NCBI RefSeq assembly: GCF_000308475.2
Contig: NZ_BAFT02000016.1
Span: 224,296 to 288,295 of the forward strand
Source of the DNA: Nocardia brasiliensis NBRC 14402
GTDB lineage: Bacteria > Actinomycetota > Actinomycetes > Mycobacteriales > Mycobacteriaceae
DNA: 64,000 bases
Direction of reading: 5' to 3'
How positions within the stretch are numbered: position 1 is the first letter of the stretch; each line of letters starts with the position of its first letter. Position numbers and translations under genes: made by a program. Shown piece by piece: positions 18,113 through 26,679 of the stretch. The notes below the pieces were generated by a model. That model saw only the letters and a program-made list of their open reading frames with translations, was not told the origin of the DNA and made no database searches.

Positions 18113-18565
18113 ATGGCTGAACCAACCGCTACCTCCGCGAGCACCGCAGCACAACCGACCGAACTCTGGGTCGAGCGCACGGGGACGCGGGCGTACACCG
18201 GCCGCAGCTCGCGCGGCGCCGAAGTGCTGATCGCCTCGCAGGGCGTGCCCGGCGCCTTCACCCCCGGCGAGCTGCTGAAGATCGCGCTGGCCGGCTGCTC
18301 CGGGCTCAGCGCCGACTTCTCCCTCGCGCGCAAGCTCGGCGATTCCTTCGACGCGACCATTCGCGTCTCGGGCGACGCGGACCGGGAGAACGAGGTGTAC
18401 CCGCAGCTGGACGAGTCGTTCGAACTCGATCTCAGCGAACTGGACGAGCAGGCGCGCGAACGATTGCTGGTGACGGTGCAGCGCGCCATCGACAAGGCCT
18501 GCACGGTGGGCCGGACCCTGCAGGCCGGGACGAAGGTGACCCTGTCCTTCGATATCGAGGCCTGA
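18113..18565 (+). CDS. OsmC/Ohr-family peroxiredoxin-like protein
   Basis: A 150-aa OsmC-fold protein. The two conserved cysteines appear in [11 protein letters not shown] and DKACTVGR. OsmC/Ohr enzymes reduce organic hydroperoxides in the cytosol. ATG 18113 is chosen over the longer upstream frame because the family starts here. It overlaps acyP by one base (TGATG). The same OsmC-like/acyP pair sits upstream of smc in Mycobacterium tuberculosis, which supports the call. Confidence 0.9.
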   Translation: MAEPTATSASTAAQPTELWVERTGTRAYTGRSSRGAEVLIASQGVPGAFTPGELLKIALAGCSGLSADFSLARKLGDSFDATIRVSGDADRENEVYPQLDESFELDLSELDEQARERLLVTVQRAIDKACTVGRTLQAGTKVTLSFDIEA

Positions 18566-18852
18566 TGGGGGAGGCGCTCGAAACCGTCCGGCTGAGCGCG
18601 TGGGTGCACGGCCGCGTCCAGGGCGTGGGATTTCGCTGGTGGACGCGGTCGCGGGCGCTGGAACTCGGGCTGAGCGGGCACGCCACCAACGCGCGTGACG
18701 GGCGGGTGCACGTGGTCGCGGAGGGACCGCGCCCCGACTGTGCGCGGTTGCTCGAACTGTTACGGTCCGGCGATACTCCTGGTCGGGTGACGTTGGTTGT
18801 GGAAAGCTGGGAGCCCGCGCGGGGTGATTTGACCGGATTCGAGGAGCGTTAG
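18565..18852 (+). CDS. acyP: Acylphosphatase
   Basis: 95 aa. The signature [13 protein letters not shown] carries the catalytic Arg, and HATNARDG carries the catalytic Asn. Hydrolyses acyl-phosphates in the cytosol. Length is standard. It is coupled to the OsmC-like gene and followed 31 nt later by the DUF1190-like gene; in mycobacteria acyP is followed directly by smc, which here lies about 12 kb away. Confidence 0.95.
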   Translation: MGEALETVRLSAWVHGRVQGVGFRWWTRSRALELGLSGHATNARDGRVHVVAEGPRPDCARLLELLRSGDTPGRVTLVVESWEPARGDLTGFEER

Positions 18853-18883
18853 TGGTGGCTCGGGCTAGGACGGGGACGCGACA

Positions 18884-19687
18884 GTGAGCACACAGAATCC
18901 GGGTGCGGACCGTTCCGGCGCCGGGCCGAACGAGGCCGGGGGTACACCGCCGCAACCGTCGAATCCCGCTCAGCCGCCGTCGAATCCCGGCCAGTCGTGG
19001 CACTCCGAGCCGCCGTCGAATCCCGGGCCGCCGAGTGCCGGGCAGCAGTGGAGCGCCGAGCCGTCCGCGGGCGCGACCTCCGGGCAGTTCGGCGCGTCGC
19101 CGCCGTCCGAACCCGGCGCCGGAGATCCAACGCAACCCGCACGGCAAGGCAGTGTGCAGCGGCAAGAAGCCGGCGTCACGCAGCCCCGACCGCCGACCGT
19201 CGCCGAGGCGCGCGCCAGGGACAAGGCGCGCAAGCGGGCCGAAGCGGCGCAGCGCGCCGCGGCCGCCGCCGAAGATGCCAAGAAGCGTGGCCGCAAACGG
19301 GTGATGATCGGCGGCGCCGCGATCGTCGGTGTCGCCGCGCTGGTCGGCGGCGGCTACCTCGCCTACCGCGCGATCACCGCGCCGGACAAGGTCACGGCGT
19401 CCTGCGTGAAGACCGAGAACGGCCAGGAAATAGTGGTCGAGGACAGCTACTGCGGCGACGGACGTCCCGGCTTCGTCGGTGACGGCGGACCGCACGTCAG
19501 CCCCGGCCTGATCATCCTCGGCGGCGGTCCGCAATACCGCTACTACTACGGCGGCACCCCGACGATCGGCAAGCCGCCGACCGGCGGCACCACGGTGAAA
19601 CCCAAGAGCGCCGAGATAAAGACCAAGAGCGGCACCACCGTGCAGCGCGGCGGGCTCGGTAGCAAGAGCACAGGCAGCGGGTCCTGA
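18884..19687 (+). CDS. Membrane-anchored YgiB/YjfM-like (DUF1190-type) protein
   Basis: 267 aa, GTG start. Residues 1-110 are low-complexity and rich in Pro, Ser and Gly with repeated PSNPG; 110-140 is a charged Ala/Lys/Arg helix; 140-163 is a membrane helix. The external part has two cysteines (174, 190, in TASCVK and DSYCGDG), a Gly/Tyr stretch (YRYYYGG), and a tail ending TTVQRGGLGSKS. That tail resembles the TVTRGGFG ending of E. coli YgiB. The next two genes are YgiC- and YjfL-like, as in the E. coli ygiBC and yjfLMC loci, so I assign it to the same system. It may be the target of the ATP-grasp ligase. Confidence 0.6.
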   Translation: MSTQNPGADRSGAGPNEAGGTPPQPSNPAQPPSNPGQSWHSEPPSNPGPPSAGQQWSAEPSAGATSGQFGASPPSEPGAGDPTQPARQGSVQRQEAGVTQPRPPTVAEARARDKARKRAEAAQRAAAAAEDAKKRGRKRVMIGGAAIVGVAALVGGGYLAYRAITAPDKVTASCVKTENGQEIVVEDSYCGDGRPGFVGDGGPHVSPGLIILGGGPQYRYYYGGTPTIGKPPTGGTTVKPKSAEIKTKSGTTVQRGGLGSKSTGSGS

Positions 19688-20853
19688 TGCGGCGCGTACG
19701 CAGTACACCCCGCCCGGGGTGGCAGCAGATCACCGAAAGCCAAGGGCTGGTCTACGGTTCGCCGGGCCGCGACGCCAGCGGTCAGCCGCGGCCGTACTGG
19801 GACGAATCGGTGCACTACGAGTTCGAGATGCCGGAAATCCTCGCGCTGGAAGCCGATGTCGAACTGCTGCACTCGATGTGCCTGAACGCGGTGGAGCACA
19901 TCGTGCTCACCGAACGGTTCAAGGATTTCGGCCTGCCCGAATGGACCTGGGGACCGATCGCCGAATCCTGGCGGCGCAGTGACCCGCACGTGTACGGCCG
20001 CTTCGATCTGCGCTACGACGCGCGCCGCCCCGCGAAACTGCTCGAATACAACGCGGATACGCCGACCTCGCTGCTGGAGGCGGCGATCGTGCAGTGGCAC
20101 TGGCTGACCGCGCTGTACCCCGACGGTGATCAGTGGAATTCGTTGCACGAGAAGCTCGTCGAACGCTGGACCGAGCTGCGGGACACGCTGCCGACCGCGC
20201 AGCTGCACTTCAGCTGGTCGGGTGCCGACGCCACCGGCGAGGACAACGTCACCACCGCCTACATGCAGGAGACGGCGGCCGAGGCCGGGTTCGACACCAT
20301 CGCGCTGCCCATCGAAGAGGTCGGATTCGACACGGAGCTGGAACGTTTCGTCGATCTGGCCGAGGCGCCGATCGAAGCGATCTTCAAGCTGTACCCGTGG
20401 GAGTGGGCTCTCGACGACGATTTCGGCAAGCGTGTGGTCGCGAGCCTGCCGCAGACGATGTGGATCGAGCCGCTCTGGAAGACGTTGCTGAGCAACAAGG
20501 CGATCCTCGCGGTGCTGTGGGAGATGTACCCGGGTCACCCGAACCTGTTGCCCGCCTACCTCGATCAGCCCAACGAGCTCACCGAGTACATCCGCAAGCC
20601 GAAGCTCGGCCGCGAGGGCGCCAACATGACCATCGTCGGCGCCGGGCTGGAGACCGCCACCGGCGGTGTCTACGGCGAAGAAGGCTACGTCTACCAATTA
20701 CTCGATCCGCTACCGGAATTCGACGACATGCGCCCCGTGCTGGGCGCCTGGATCGTCGGCGACACCTCGGCGGGCCTGGGCATCCGGGAGACCGCCGGAT
20801 TGATCACCGACGACGGCTCCGCCTTCGTCCCGCACCGCATCGTCAGCTCGTAG
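19687..20853 (+). CDS. Glutathionylspermidine-synthase-family ATP-grasp ligase (YgiC-like)
   Basis: 388 aa, almost the length of E. coli YgiC/YjfC. EYNADTPTSLLEAAIVQWHW and YPWEWALDDDFG are family-typical stretches, and KPKLGREGANMT near the C-terminus is the ATP-grasp loop. The amidase half of true GspS is absent. The ATG shares one base with the preceding stop. The ligase should join an amine to a carboxylate using ATP. As the host makes mycothiol (mscR in this window), glutathione is an unlikely substrate; a peptide or the neighbouring membrane protein is possible. Confidence 0.85.
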   Translation: MRRVRSTPRPGWQQITESQGLVYGSPGRDASGQPRPYWDESVHYEFEMPEILALEADVELLHSMCLNAVEHIVLTERFKDFGLPEWTWGPIAESWRRSDPHVYGRFDLRYDARRPAKLLEYNADTPTSLLEAAIVQWHWLTALYPDGDQWNSLHEKLVERWTELRDTLPTAQLHFSWSGADATGEDNVTTAYMQETAAEAGFDTIALPIEEVGFDTELERFVDLAEAPIEAIFKLYPWEWALDDDFGKRVVASLPQTMWIEPLWKTLLSNKAILAVLWEMYPGHPNLLPAYLDQPNELTEYIRKPKLGREGANMTIVGAGLETATGGVYGEEGYVYQLLDPLPEFDDMRPVLGAWIVGDTSAGLGIRETAGLITDDGSAFVPHRIVSS

Positions 20854-20890
20854 CCAATTCACCTGGTAGTCAATACACCTCGGAAGGATC

Positions 20891-21349
20891 ATGATGACCG
20901 CAGTCGCCCTCGAATCGGGGTACTGGAGCTCGCTCGGCGAGGGTGTCGGAGCGATCATCCTCTACGCCCTCATCGGTCTGGTACTGATGCTCGTCGGCTT
21001 CTACGCCATCGACCTGACCACGCCGGGCAAGCTGCGCGCGCTGGTCGTCGAGGGCAAGCCCAACGCGATCATCGTGACCGCGGCGGGCATGATCAGCATG
21101 GCGTTCATCGTGGTGCTCGCCATCCTGGCCGTCGGCAGCGGCGGCAAGCTGTCCGAGGGGCTCATCGCCGCCCTGGTGTTCGGCCTCGTCGGCATTGTCG
21201 CGCAGGTCATCTCGGTGCGGGTGATCGAGAAGGCACTGGGTATCGACATCGGCGCCGCTCTGCACTCCGAGACCTACACCACCGAGGTCCTCGTCGTGGC
21301 CGCCGCCCACTTCGCGCTCGGCCTGGTCGTCGCCTTCGCCATTCTCTGA
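20891..21349 (+). CDS. DUF350 (YjfL-like) membrane protein
   Basis: 152 aa with four membrane helices (about 18-40, 62-82, 88-112, 130-150) in the DUF350 pattern. The GGAAGG site at 20881-20886 supports the ATG at 20891 or 20894. It is the third gene of the YgiB/YgiC/YjfL-type set and 37 nt behind the ligase. Function is unknown in all organisms I can recall; association with envelope stress modules is known for E. coli yjfL. Confidence 0.85.
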   Translation: MMTAVALESGYWSSLGEGVGAIILYALIGLVLMLVGFYAIDLTTPGKLRALVVEGKPNAIIVTAAGMISMAFIVVLAILAVGSGGKLSEGLIAALVFGLVGIVAQVISVRVIEKALGIDIGAALHSETYTTEVLVVAAAHFALGLVVAFAIL

Positions 21350-21365
21350 TTCGGCCGGTTGGTCC

Positions 21366-22091
21366 TCACGCGGTCGGCCGGTCGGCGGGTGTCAGGCCGA
21401 GGATGCGGCTGAGGTCGCGCAGACATTCCTCGTAGACCGGCTCGAGGTCCGAGTACGCGAAGTCGAGCTGGTGCAGGACCTCCATGCACAGCAGGCCGTA
21501 CAGGCGAATCCAACAGGACAAGAAGACGTGTGCGGCCGCGGGCGGTAGCTGTTCGCCGATGCTCGCCGAGTAGTCGATCAGCTGCTCGCTTAAGGACGCG
21601 GGCAGCTCGGCCAGGTCCGGAACCGGGAACGGGCGGGTCTGCCAGAGTTCGATCGTCAGGTCACGCAGCACGCGTTCGAAGCGCTGCCCGGCTCGATGGC
21701 GTGCGGAATCGGGTTGCCGATTCGGTGGCGCGATCGGCGCGGTGAAGATCCAGCCGAACTCGGCCGGGTGCGCGATCGCCCAGGCGCGCATGGCGCGGCA
21801 GACCGCGAGGATGCGCTCGCCGACCGGCGCGTGCGCACGAGCGTCGCGCGCCGCTTCCATCGCGTCCGCCAACTCGTCGAAGAAGTCTGCGGTCACCGCG
21901 CCGACCAGCGCATCGTGGCCGGCGTAGTAGTGATAGAGCGCCGGTCCGCTCATGCCGACCTGCCGGGCCACCGCGTTGACGGTTACCGCGGCCGATCCCT
22001 GTTCGACCAGCAGTGTGCGCACCGCCTCGTGGACCTCCCGCAAGGTGGACTTGCGTTGCCGTTCGCGCCTGCTGCCGCTCTGTGTCGACAT
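21366..22091 (-). CDS. TetR-family regulator
   Basis: 241 aa. The N-terminal helix-turn-helix TVNAVARQVGMSGPALYHYYAGHDAL is typical of TetR; the C-terminal domain (WIFTAPIAPPNR, YGLLCMEVLHQLDFA) resembles the TetR_C_13 class. ATG 22091 is preferred over GTG 22097 because AGAAGG lies immediately before the GTG and at proper distance from the ATG. It diverges from a micro-ORF/FAD monooxygenase operon, with a CTCTA-N7-TAGAG dyad between them, and probably represses that operon. Confidence 0.9.
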   Translation of the reverse strand: MSTQSGSRRERQRKSTLREVHEAVRTLLVEQGSAAVTVNAVARQVGMSGPALYHYYAGHDALVGAVTADFFDELADAMEAARDARAHAPVGERILAVCRAMRAWAIAHPAEFGWIFTAPIAPPNRQPDSARHRAGQRFERVLRDLTIELWQTRPFPVPDLAELPASLSEQLIDYSASIGEQLPPAAAHVFLSCWIRLYGLLCMEVLHQLDFAYSDLEPVYEECLRDLSRILGLTPADRPTA

Positions 22092-22155
22092 CCTCACCCT
22101 TCTGTTGATCTGCCGTACCCGTTGACAGCTTAGAGCATCTATGGTGTCTTAATTT

Positions 22156-22172
22156 CTCTAGATAATTTAGAG
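22156..22172. promoter_or_regulatory. Candidate TetR operator
   Basis: Inverted repeat CTCTA (22156-22160) and TAGAG (22168-22172) with a 7-bp A/T-rich spacer that includes a -10-like GATAAT. It lies in the AT-rich core of the divergent promoter between the regulator and the monooxygenase operon. Confidence 0.45.
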
Positions 22173-22188
22173 GCTCTAGGGAGTGGAT

Positions 22189-22308
22189 ATGGAACGTTGG
22201 CGGTGGGTGCCGGTGATCGCGCTGATCGTGACGGCGGTGTGGTGGCGGCAGTCCAGAACCGCGCGGTTGCGCGACGGGTCGGTTCGTGTGCGTGCGGAGC
22301 GGCGATGA
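22189..22308 (+). CDS. 39-aa membrane micro-protein coupled to the monooxygenase
   Basis: ATG 22189 follows GGGAG (22179-22183) and encodes a short basic start, one hydrophobic helix (about 7-19, with a WW end) and an Arg-rich tail. Its TGA overlaps the monooxygenase ATG (ATGA). Codon third positions are strongly G/C, as in real genes here. No known family. It may anchor or regulate the monooxygenase, or serve only for coupling. Confidence 0.55.
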   Translation: MERWRWVPVIALIVTAVWWRQSRTARLRDGSVRVRAERR

Positions 22309-23408
22309 AGGCGCTCGTGGTGGGCGGTGGGATCGGCGGGCTGGCCGCGGCGGTGGCGTTCCATCGGCGCGGCTGGCAGGTGGAGGTGCTCGAGCGTGCG
22401 CCGCAGATCACCGAAATCGGTGCGGGACTGTCGATTCAACCGAACGGGTTGCGTGCCCTGGACGTGCTCGGGTTAGGGGAGGAGTTGCGTGTCAACCGTT
22501 CGGCAGGTCCACCGCGAGGTATTCGAAACATGAACGGCGACTGGCTGATCCGCAACGATGTCGACGAACTCGAACGGCGCTTCGGGGCGTGGGCGATCGT
22601 GCATCGCGCCGCGCTGGTGGATCTCCTGCGTACGGCCCTCCCCGCGCACGCGCTGCGCCCCGGCAGCGCCGTGCGGCAGGTAATGCCCGACGGCACAGTC
22701 CATTACGGCGGTGGGACCACCACAGCGGATCTCGTCATCGGCGGCGACGGCGTGCACAGCGTGACCCGGAGCTCCGTCTGGCCGCGTGCCGCAGGCCCGC
22801 GCTACGTCGGCTACACCACCTGGCGGCTGCTCACGGCAGGGGGTTCAGTCGAGGGCAGTGTCGAAATATGGGGCAAGGGTGAACGATTCGGCTACCTGCC
22901 GATGCCTGACGGACGGGTCTACTGCTATCTGATGGGGAATGCCCCTGCCGGATCCCGCGCCGGGCTAGACGCATTGCGCGCGCGGTTCGCGGACTGGCCC
23001 GACCCGGTTCCGGCCTTGCTCGCGGCGGCGCACCCGGACGCCGTCCTGCAACACGACACCTACGAGCTGCCGAAGCTGCGCAGCTACGTCAGCGGGAAAG
23101 TCGCGCTGCTCGGGGACGCCGCGCACGCCATGGCGCCCAACCTCGGGCAGGGCGCCTGTCAGGCGCTGGAGGACGCCGTCACGCTCGCGGCGGCGGTGGA
23201 CGCCCACGGGGTCGAGGCGGGGCTGGCCGAATACGACCGCCGCCGCAGGCCGCGCACCCAGATGATCGCGCAGCTCTCGCGCCGGGTCGGGGCGCCCGCG
23301 CACTGGAACTCGTCACTGGCGACCGCATTGCGGGACACCGCGCTTCCCCTCCTGCCCAGCTCGCTGCTGGGCCGCTCGATCACGCCCACCTATTCGTGGA
23401 CGCCCTGA
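22305..23408 (+). CDS. FAD-dependent monooxygenase (PHBH/UbiH class)
   Basis: 367 aa. GGGIGG in the first beta-strand is the ADP-binding site, VIGGDGVHSVTR carries the DG motif, and GDAAHAMAPNLGQGACQALEDAV is the second FAD site. Such enzymes hydroxylate aromatic or related compounds with NAD(P)H and O2. The ATG at 22305 is chosen because the flavoprotein fold begins immediately after it. Encoded with a micro-protein upstream and a DUF6640-like membrane protein downstream, all facing a divergent TetR gene, which suggests inducible modification of a toxic or aromatic compound. Confidence 0.9.
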   Translation: MKALVVGGGIGGLAAAVAFHRRGWQVEVLERAPQITEIGAGLSIQPNGLRALDVLGLGEELRVNRSAGPPRGIRNMNGDWLIRNDVDELERRFGAWAIVHRAALVDLLRTALPAHALRPGSAVRQVMPDGTVHYGGGTTTADLVIGGDGVHSVTRSSVWPRAAGPRYVGYTTWRLLTAGGSVEGSVEIWGKGERFGYLPMPDGRVYCYLMGNAPAGSRAGLDALRARFADWPDPVPALLAAAHPDAVLQHDTYELPKLRSYVSGKVALLGDAAHAMAPNLGQGACQALEDAVTLAAAVDAHGVEAGLAEYDRRRRPRTQMIAQLSRRVGAPAHWNSSLATALRDTALPLLPSSLLGRSITPTYSWTP

Positions 23409-23442
23409 TCTGCTGGAACATCTCTCTCGAAAGGCTGGCGCG

Positions 23443-23874
23443 ATGCCACTTCCTCGAATCGTCATCGCCGTGGTGGCGGCGATCACGATGCTCGGTGCCG
23501 TACTCGCCGATCTGGTCATACCGGACTTGGCCGAGCAGCACGCGTTCAACCCGAACTGGCCGCCGCACGCGAAGTTTCACGACGCTCAGTACCTGGTGAT
23601 GACGGTGCTGCTCGGCCTCGCCGGGTTGGTACTCACCCTGCGACCGGGTCCGGACGCGCGACGCGCCACACTGTGTGCCGCAGCGGTGGTGGCCATCCCG
23701 TGGCTCGGGATGGCCGGGGCGCTGCTGTTTCCCGATACCGCTACCTATGATCCCGAGTTCGCCGAGCGAACGGTTTTCGTGCTCGGCATGCACGGGCAGA
23801 TCTTCCTGGCGCTGATCCTGCTCACTGTCCTGTTCGGCGCGATCGTGGCGGTGTGGCGGAACTCGGAGCGCTGA
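23443..23874 (+). CDS. Small four-helix membrane protein (DUF6640-like)
   Basis: 143 aa with four helices. The first loop carries AFNPNWPPHAKFHDAQ, a motif I associate with DUF6640-type proteins of unknown function. An AAAGG ribosome binding site lies 34 nt after the monooxygenase stop, so it likely belongs to that operon. Its 3' end overlaps the convergent MFS gene by 53 nt, so the two messages are partly antisense. Confidence 0.75.
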   Translation: MPLPRIVIAVVAAITMLGAVLADLVIPDLAEQHAFNPNWPPHAKFHDAQYLVMTVLLGLAGLVLTLRPGPDARRATLCAAAVVAIPWLGMAGALLFPDTATYDPEFAERTVFVLGMHGQIFLALILLTVLFGAIVAVWRNSER

Positions 23875-25069
23875 CCCCGTCTACCGTCCTGTGTTGCGGG
23901 CGTCGGCCGATCAGCGTGACAGCCGTTGCGGCGCAAGAGATCACCGCGCTGGTCCAGACCGCGGCGCTCGGTGTGCCGGTCGAAGTGATCGCGATGCCCG
24001 CGACCGCGGGTCCGGCGGCCGCGCCGATGTTGAAGGTGGCGGTGGCGAAAGCGCCGCTCATTCGGGGAGCCGTCGGCGTCGCCGCGCTGACGATCAGGCC
24101 GATCAGGGTGGAGCCGACCGCGAAAGACACCGCGCCGCAGACAGTGGTCATGATCAACAGGATCGGTAGATACTGCGCCGTCAAAGCGGTTGTCGCCCAA
24201 GCGAATATCAGCGCCGCGGACCCGATCGTGACGAGGGGAGTGGCGTGGCGATCGGCGTAGCGTCCGCCGAGGCTGACACCGAGGAAGGAGCCGAGGCCGA
24301 ACAGGGCCAAAAACACCGGCACCCAGGCCTTTCCGGCGCCGCCGACCTCGGTGGCCAGCACGGCCAGATAGGTGAACGAGGCGAACGTCGCGGCATTGAC
24401 CAGTCCACCCGCGATCAGCACCACCCGTACCGGCCGTTCGGTGATCGCTTGCCATTCCCGCCGGATCACCCGGCCTTCGGCGGTCGTGACTCGATCGACC
24501 GGCACGCGCACGAGGCCCCAAAGCGCCACCAGCGCAGGAACACTGGCCGCCACGACGGCCCAGAACGCCGACCGCCAGCCCCACGTCTGGCCGAGGAACG
24601 CGCCCGCCGGGACGCCCACGATGCACGCCAGCGTCACGCCGGACAGAATGATCGCCGTCGCCCTGCCGACCCGGGCCGCGCCCACCAGGGCTGGCAACGA
24701 CGCGAGCGCCACGGACAGAAACCCCGCGTAGGCCACCGCCGCTACGGCGCGAGTAGCAAGCAGCACAATGAAATTCGCGGTCAATGCGCCGACCGCGTGC
24801 GCACCGATGAACAACGCCAGAAACCCGGTCAGCGCAGAACGCACCGGCCACCGTCCCGCCGTCATCGCCATCAGCGGTGCCCCCACGATCATCCCGACCG
24901 CGAACAGCGACGTCAGCGCCCCCGCCGCCCCGAGCGACACCCCGACATCCTGCGCGATGGGCTCCAACAAGCCCGACAACATGAACTCCGATGTCCCCTG
25001 CGCGAACACAGCGACACCCATAACCCACACCAGAATTGGCACTACAAGACTCCCGGACTCGTTCGACAC
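23822..25069 (-). CDS. MFS transporter (DHA1-type efflux)
   Basis: About 415 aa with twelve membrane helices. The GGRYADRH segment between helices 8 and 9 and GPAVAGIA in the C-terminal half fit arabinose-efflux/chloramphenicol-exporter type permeases. The start is uncertain: GTG 25069 places a short polar tail before helix 1, while GTG 25120 would add 17 residues. Probably a proton-driven exporter of a small drug-like compound. It overlaps the DUF6640-like gene tail to tail. Confidence 0.85.
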   Translation of the reverse strand: MSNESGSLVVPILVWVMGVAVFAQGTSEFMLSGLLEPIAQDVGVSLGAAGALTSLFAVGMIVGAPLMAMTAGRWPVRSALTGFLALFIGAHAVGALTANFIVLLATRAVAAVAYAGFLSVALASLPALVGAARVGRATAIILSGVTLACIVGVPAGAFLGQTWGWRSAFWAVVAASVPALVALWGLVRVPVDRVTTAEGRVIRREWQAITERPVRVVLIAGGLVNAATFASFTYLAVLATEVGGAGKAWVPVFLALFGLGSFLGVSLGGRYADRHATPLVTIGSAALIFAWATTALTAQYLPILLIMTTVCGAVSFAVGSTLIGLIVSAATPTAPRMSGAFATATFNIGAAAGPAVAGIAITSTGTPSAAVWTSAVISCAATAVTLIGRRPQHRTVDGVSAPSSATPPRSRRTGQ

Positions 25070-25322
25070 CGAGCCGCCCACCACTGAAAGCTGAGGCGGC
25101 AGAGCAGATTCCACCCACAAACGGGCAGCACTCGACGCCGCACAACCAGGTCCCGATCAACGCCACCTGATCACACGACAGGCGGCTAACGTCTAGAAGC
25201 CTCCGGAGAAGTCACACGCGCACCCTAACAACCCGCCCGCCATCTCTCGACCGATTTTCCGGCGCCCGTGGTTGTCGGACCTGTGGCCTAATCTTCAGGC
25301 GCGTTCGCTCGATCTGTCTGTT

Positions 25323-25334
25323 AAGGAAATCCTT
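25323..25334. promoter_or_regulatory. Candidate toxin-antitoxin autoregulatory operator
   Basis: A short perfect dyad AAGGA-AA-TCCTT lies 28 bp before the toxin start. Such dyads are usual targets of XRE antitoxins that repress their own operon. Confidence 0.35.
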
Positions 25335-25362
25335 GAATTCTGCCCCTGGGGGAGGTACCGTC

Positions 25363-25740
25363 GTGGACGAGTGGGAGATCTTCATAACCGATGAGGTAGA
25401 GCAGTTCCTCGACGATTTGTGGAAGAACGACCGCCAAACGCACCGATTGGTGAACCAGGCGATCTTGCTGCTGGAGCGAGCCGGGCCCGCGCAGGGGCGT
25501 CCGCTTGTCGACTGCATCGCAGGGTCGCGGATCGCCAACATGAAGGAGCTGCGACCTGGTTCTGCAGGGAGTAGCGAGATCCGAATATTGTTCGTATTCG
25601 ATCCGTGGCGGTCGGCCATCCTGCTGGTCGCCGGGGACAAGGCGGGCGCATGGCAGCGGTGGTATCGGGACGCGATACCGCGCGCCGAAAAGCTTTACGA
25701 CGCTTACTTGATCGAGCGACGCGAGGAGTTGCACCGATGA
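25363..25740 (+). CDS. HigB/Gp49-like toxin
   Basis: 125 aa of the phage-derived Gp49/HigB family of RelE-fold mRNA interferases. IFITDEVEQFLDDL at the start, MKELRP in the middle and the RILFVFDP / DKAGAWQRWY segments before a basic C-terminus are typical. GTG 25363 is chosen because GGAGG precedes it by 7 nt; a TTG at 25333 is in frame but lacks a site. The stop overlaps the antitoxin ATG. Toxin-first order is characteristic of higBA. Confidence 0.8.
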   Translation: MDEWEIFITDEVEQFLDDLWKNDRQTHRLVNQAILLLERAGPAQGRPLVDCIAGSRIANMKELRPGSAGSSEIRILFVFDPWRSAILLVAGDKAGAWQRWYRDAIPRAEKLYDAYLIERREELHR

Positions 25741-26057
25741 CCACTCATCGACGTTGGCGCGACACCGGCCATCTCGACCGTGCGGTCGAGACGGCCAGCG
25801 GGCCCGAGGAATTCGAGGCCGGTGTCGAGCAGCTGCAGGACCAGGCGCGCGGCTGGCGACTGGCCGAACTGCGCAAGCGCCGAGGGCTCAGCCAAAGACA
25901 AGTGGCGGAGCACATGGGCGTGTCCGTGGCACGCGTGTCGCAGATCGAAAAGGGTGAGGTCGCCACGCGGGAGGTGTTGGACCGCTACGTCTCCGCGTTG
26001 GGCGGCGTGCTGAAGCTCGTCGCCGATTTCGGCGACGAGCAGTTGCGGGTGGGTTGA
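25737..26057 (+). CDS. XRE-family antitoxin (HigA-like)
   Basis: 106 aa. A helix-turn-helix occupies about residues 42-80 (LAELRKRRGLSQRQVAEHMG and VSVARVSQIEKGE). It starts in an ATGA overlap with the toxin. Expected to neutralise the toxin by direct binding and to repress the operon. Confidence 0.85.
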   Translation: MTTHRRWRDTGHLDRAVETASGPEEFEAGVEQLQDQARGWRLAELRKRRGLSQRQVAEHMGVSVARVSQIEKGEVATREVLDRYVSALGGVLKLVADFGDEQLRVG

Positions 26058-26061
26058 GGGT

Positions 26062-26679
26062 TCAGTGGCCGCGGGCTATCCAGTCGGCGAGGGCGGGTTT
26101 TTCGGTGCCGATGGTGGTGGCGTCGCCGTGGCCGGTGTGCACGGTGGTTTCTTCGGGGAGGGTGAGTAGGCGGTCGCGGATGGAATCGATGATGGTGTCG
26201 AAGTCGGAGTAGGAGCGGCCGGTGGCGCCGGGGCCGCCGGAGAAGAGGGTGTCGCCGGTGAAGAGGGCGGCCGCCGCCGGAACGTGCAGGGAGACCGAGC
26301 CGGGGGAGTGGCCGGGGGTGTGCAGGATATCGATGTCGATGTCGGCCACCGTGATTCGCGGGGTATCGGCCAGGGAACGGTAGTCGACGTCGGGGTGGGT
26401 CATCCGCCACAGCGGGTCGTCACCGGGATGCAGCAGGATCGGCGCGTCCAGGCGGGCGCTCAATTCCGGTGCGACAGTGACGTGGTCGTTGTGTCCGTGG
26501 GTGCAGAGGATGGCGACGACGTTGCGTCCGCCGACGGCGGCGGCGATCGCGTCCGCGTCGTGCGCGGCATCGACGACCAGCACGTCCCGGTCGTCGCCGA
26601 TGAGCCAGACATTGTTGTCGACGTCCCAGGTGCCGCCGTCGAGGGAGAAGGTGCCGGAGGTGACGACGCGCTCGATCAC
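26062..26679 (-). CDS. MBL-fold metallo-hydrolase of the mscR operon
   Basis: 205 aa, glyoxalase II-like. Metal ligands are visible in THGHNDH (His61, His63, Asp65, His66), [16 protein letters not shown] and HTGHGD. It overlaps mscR by 4 nt (ATGA). The same pair (Rv2259/Rv2260) occurs in mycobacteria. A thioester hydrolase acting on the S-formyl-mycothiol product of MscR would fit, but this is inference. Confidence 0.9.
   Translation of the reverse strand: MIERVVTSGTFSLDGGTWDVDNNVWLIGDDRDVLVVDAAHDADAIAAAVGGRNVVAILCTHGHNDHVTVAPELSARLDAPILLHPGDDPLWRMTHPDVDYRSLADTPRITVADIDIDILHTPGHSPGSVSLHVPAAAALFTGDTLFSGGPGATGRSYSDFDTIIDSIRDRLLTLPEETTVHTGHGDATTIGTEKPALADWIARGH

Noticed and set aside
19687..20853. 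True glutathionylspermidine synthetase/amidase
   Set aside because: The amidase half is missing and the host evidently uses mycothiol; called only as a family member.
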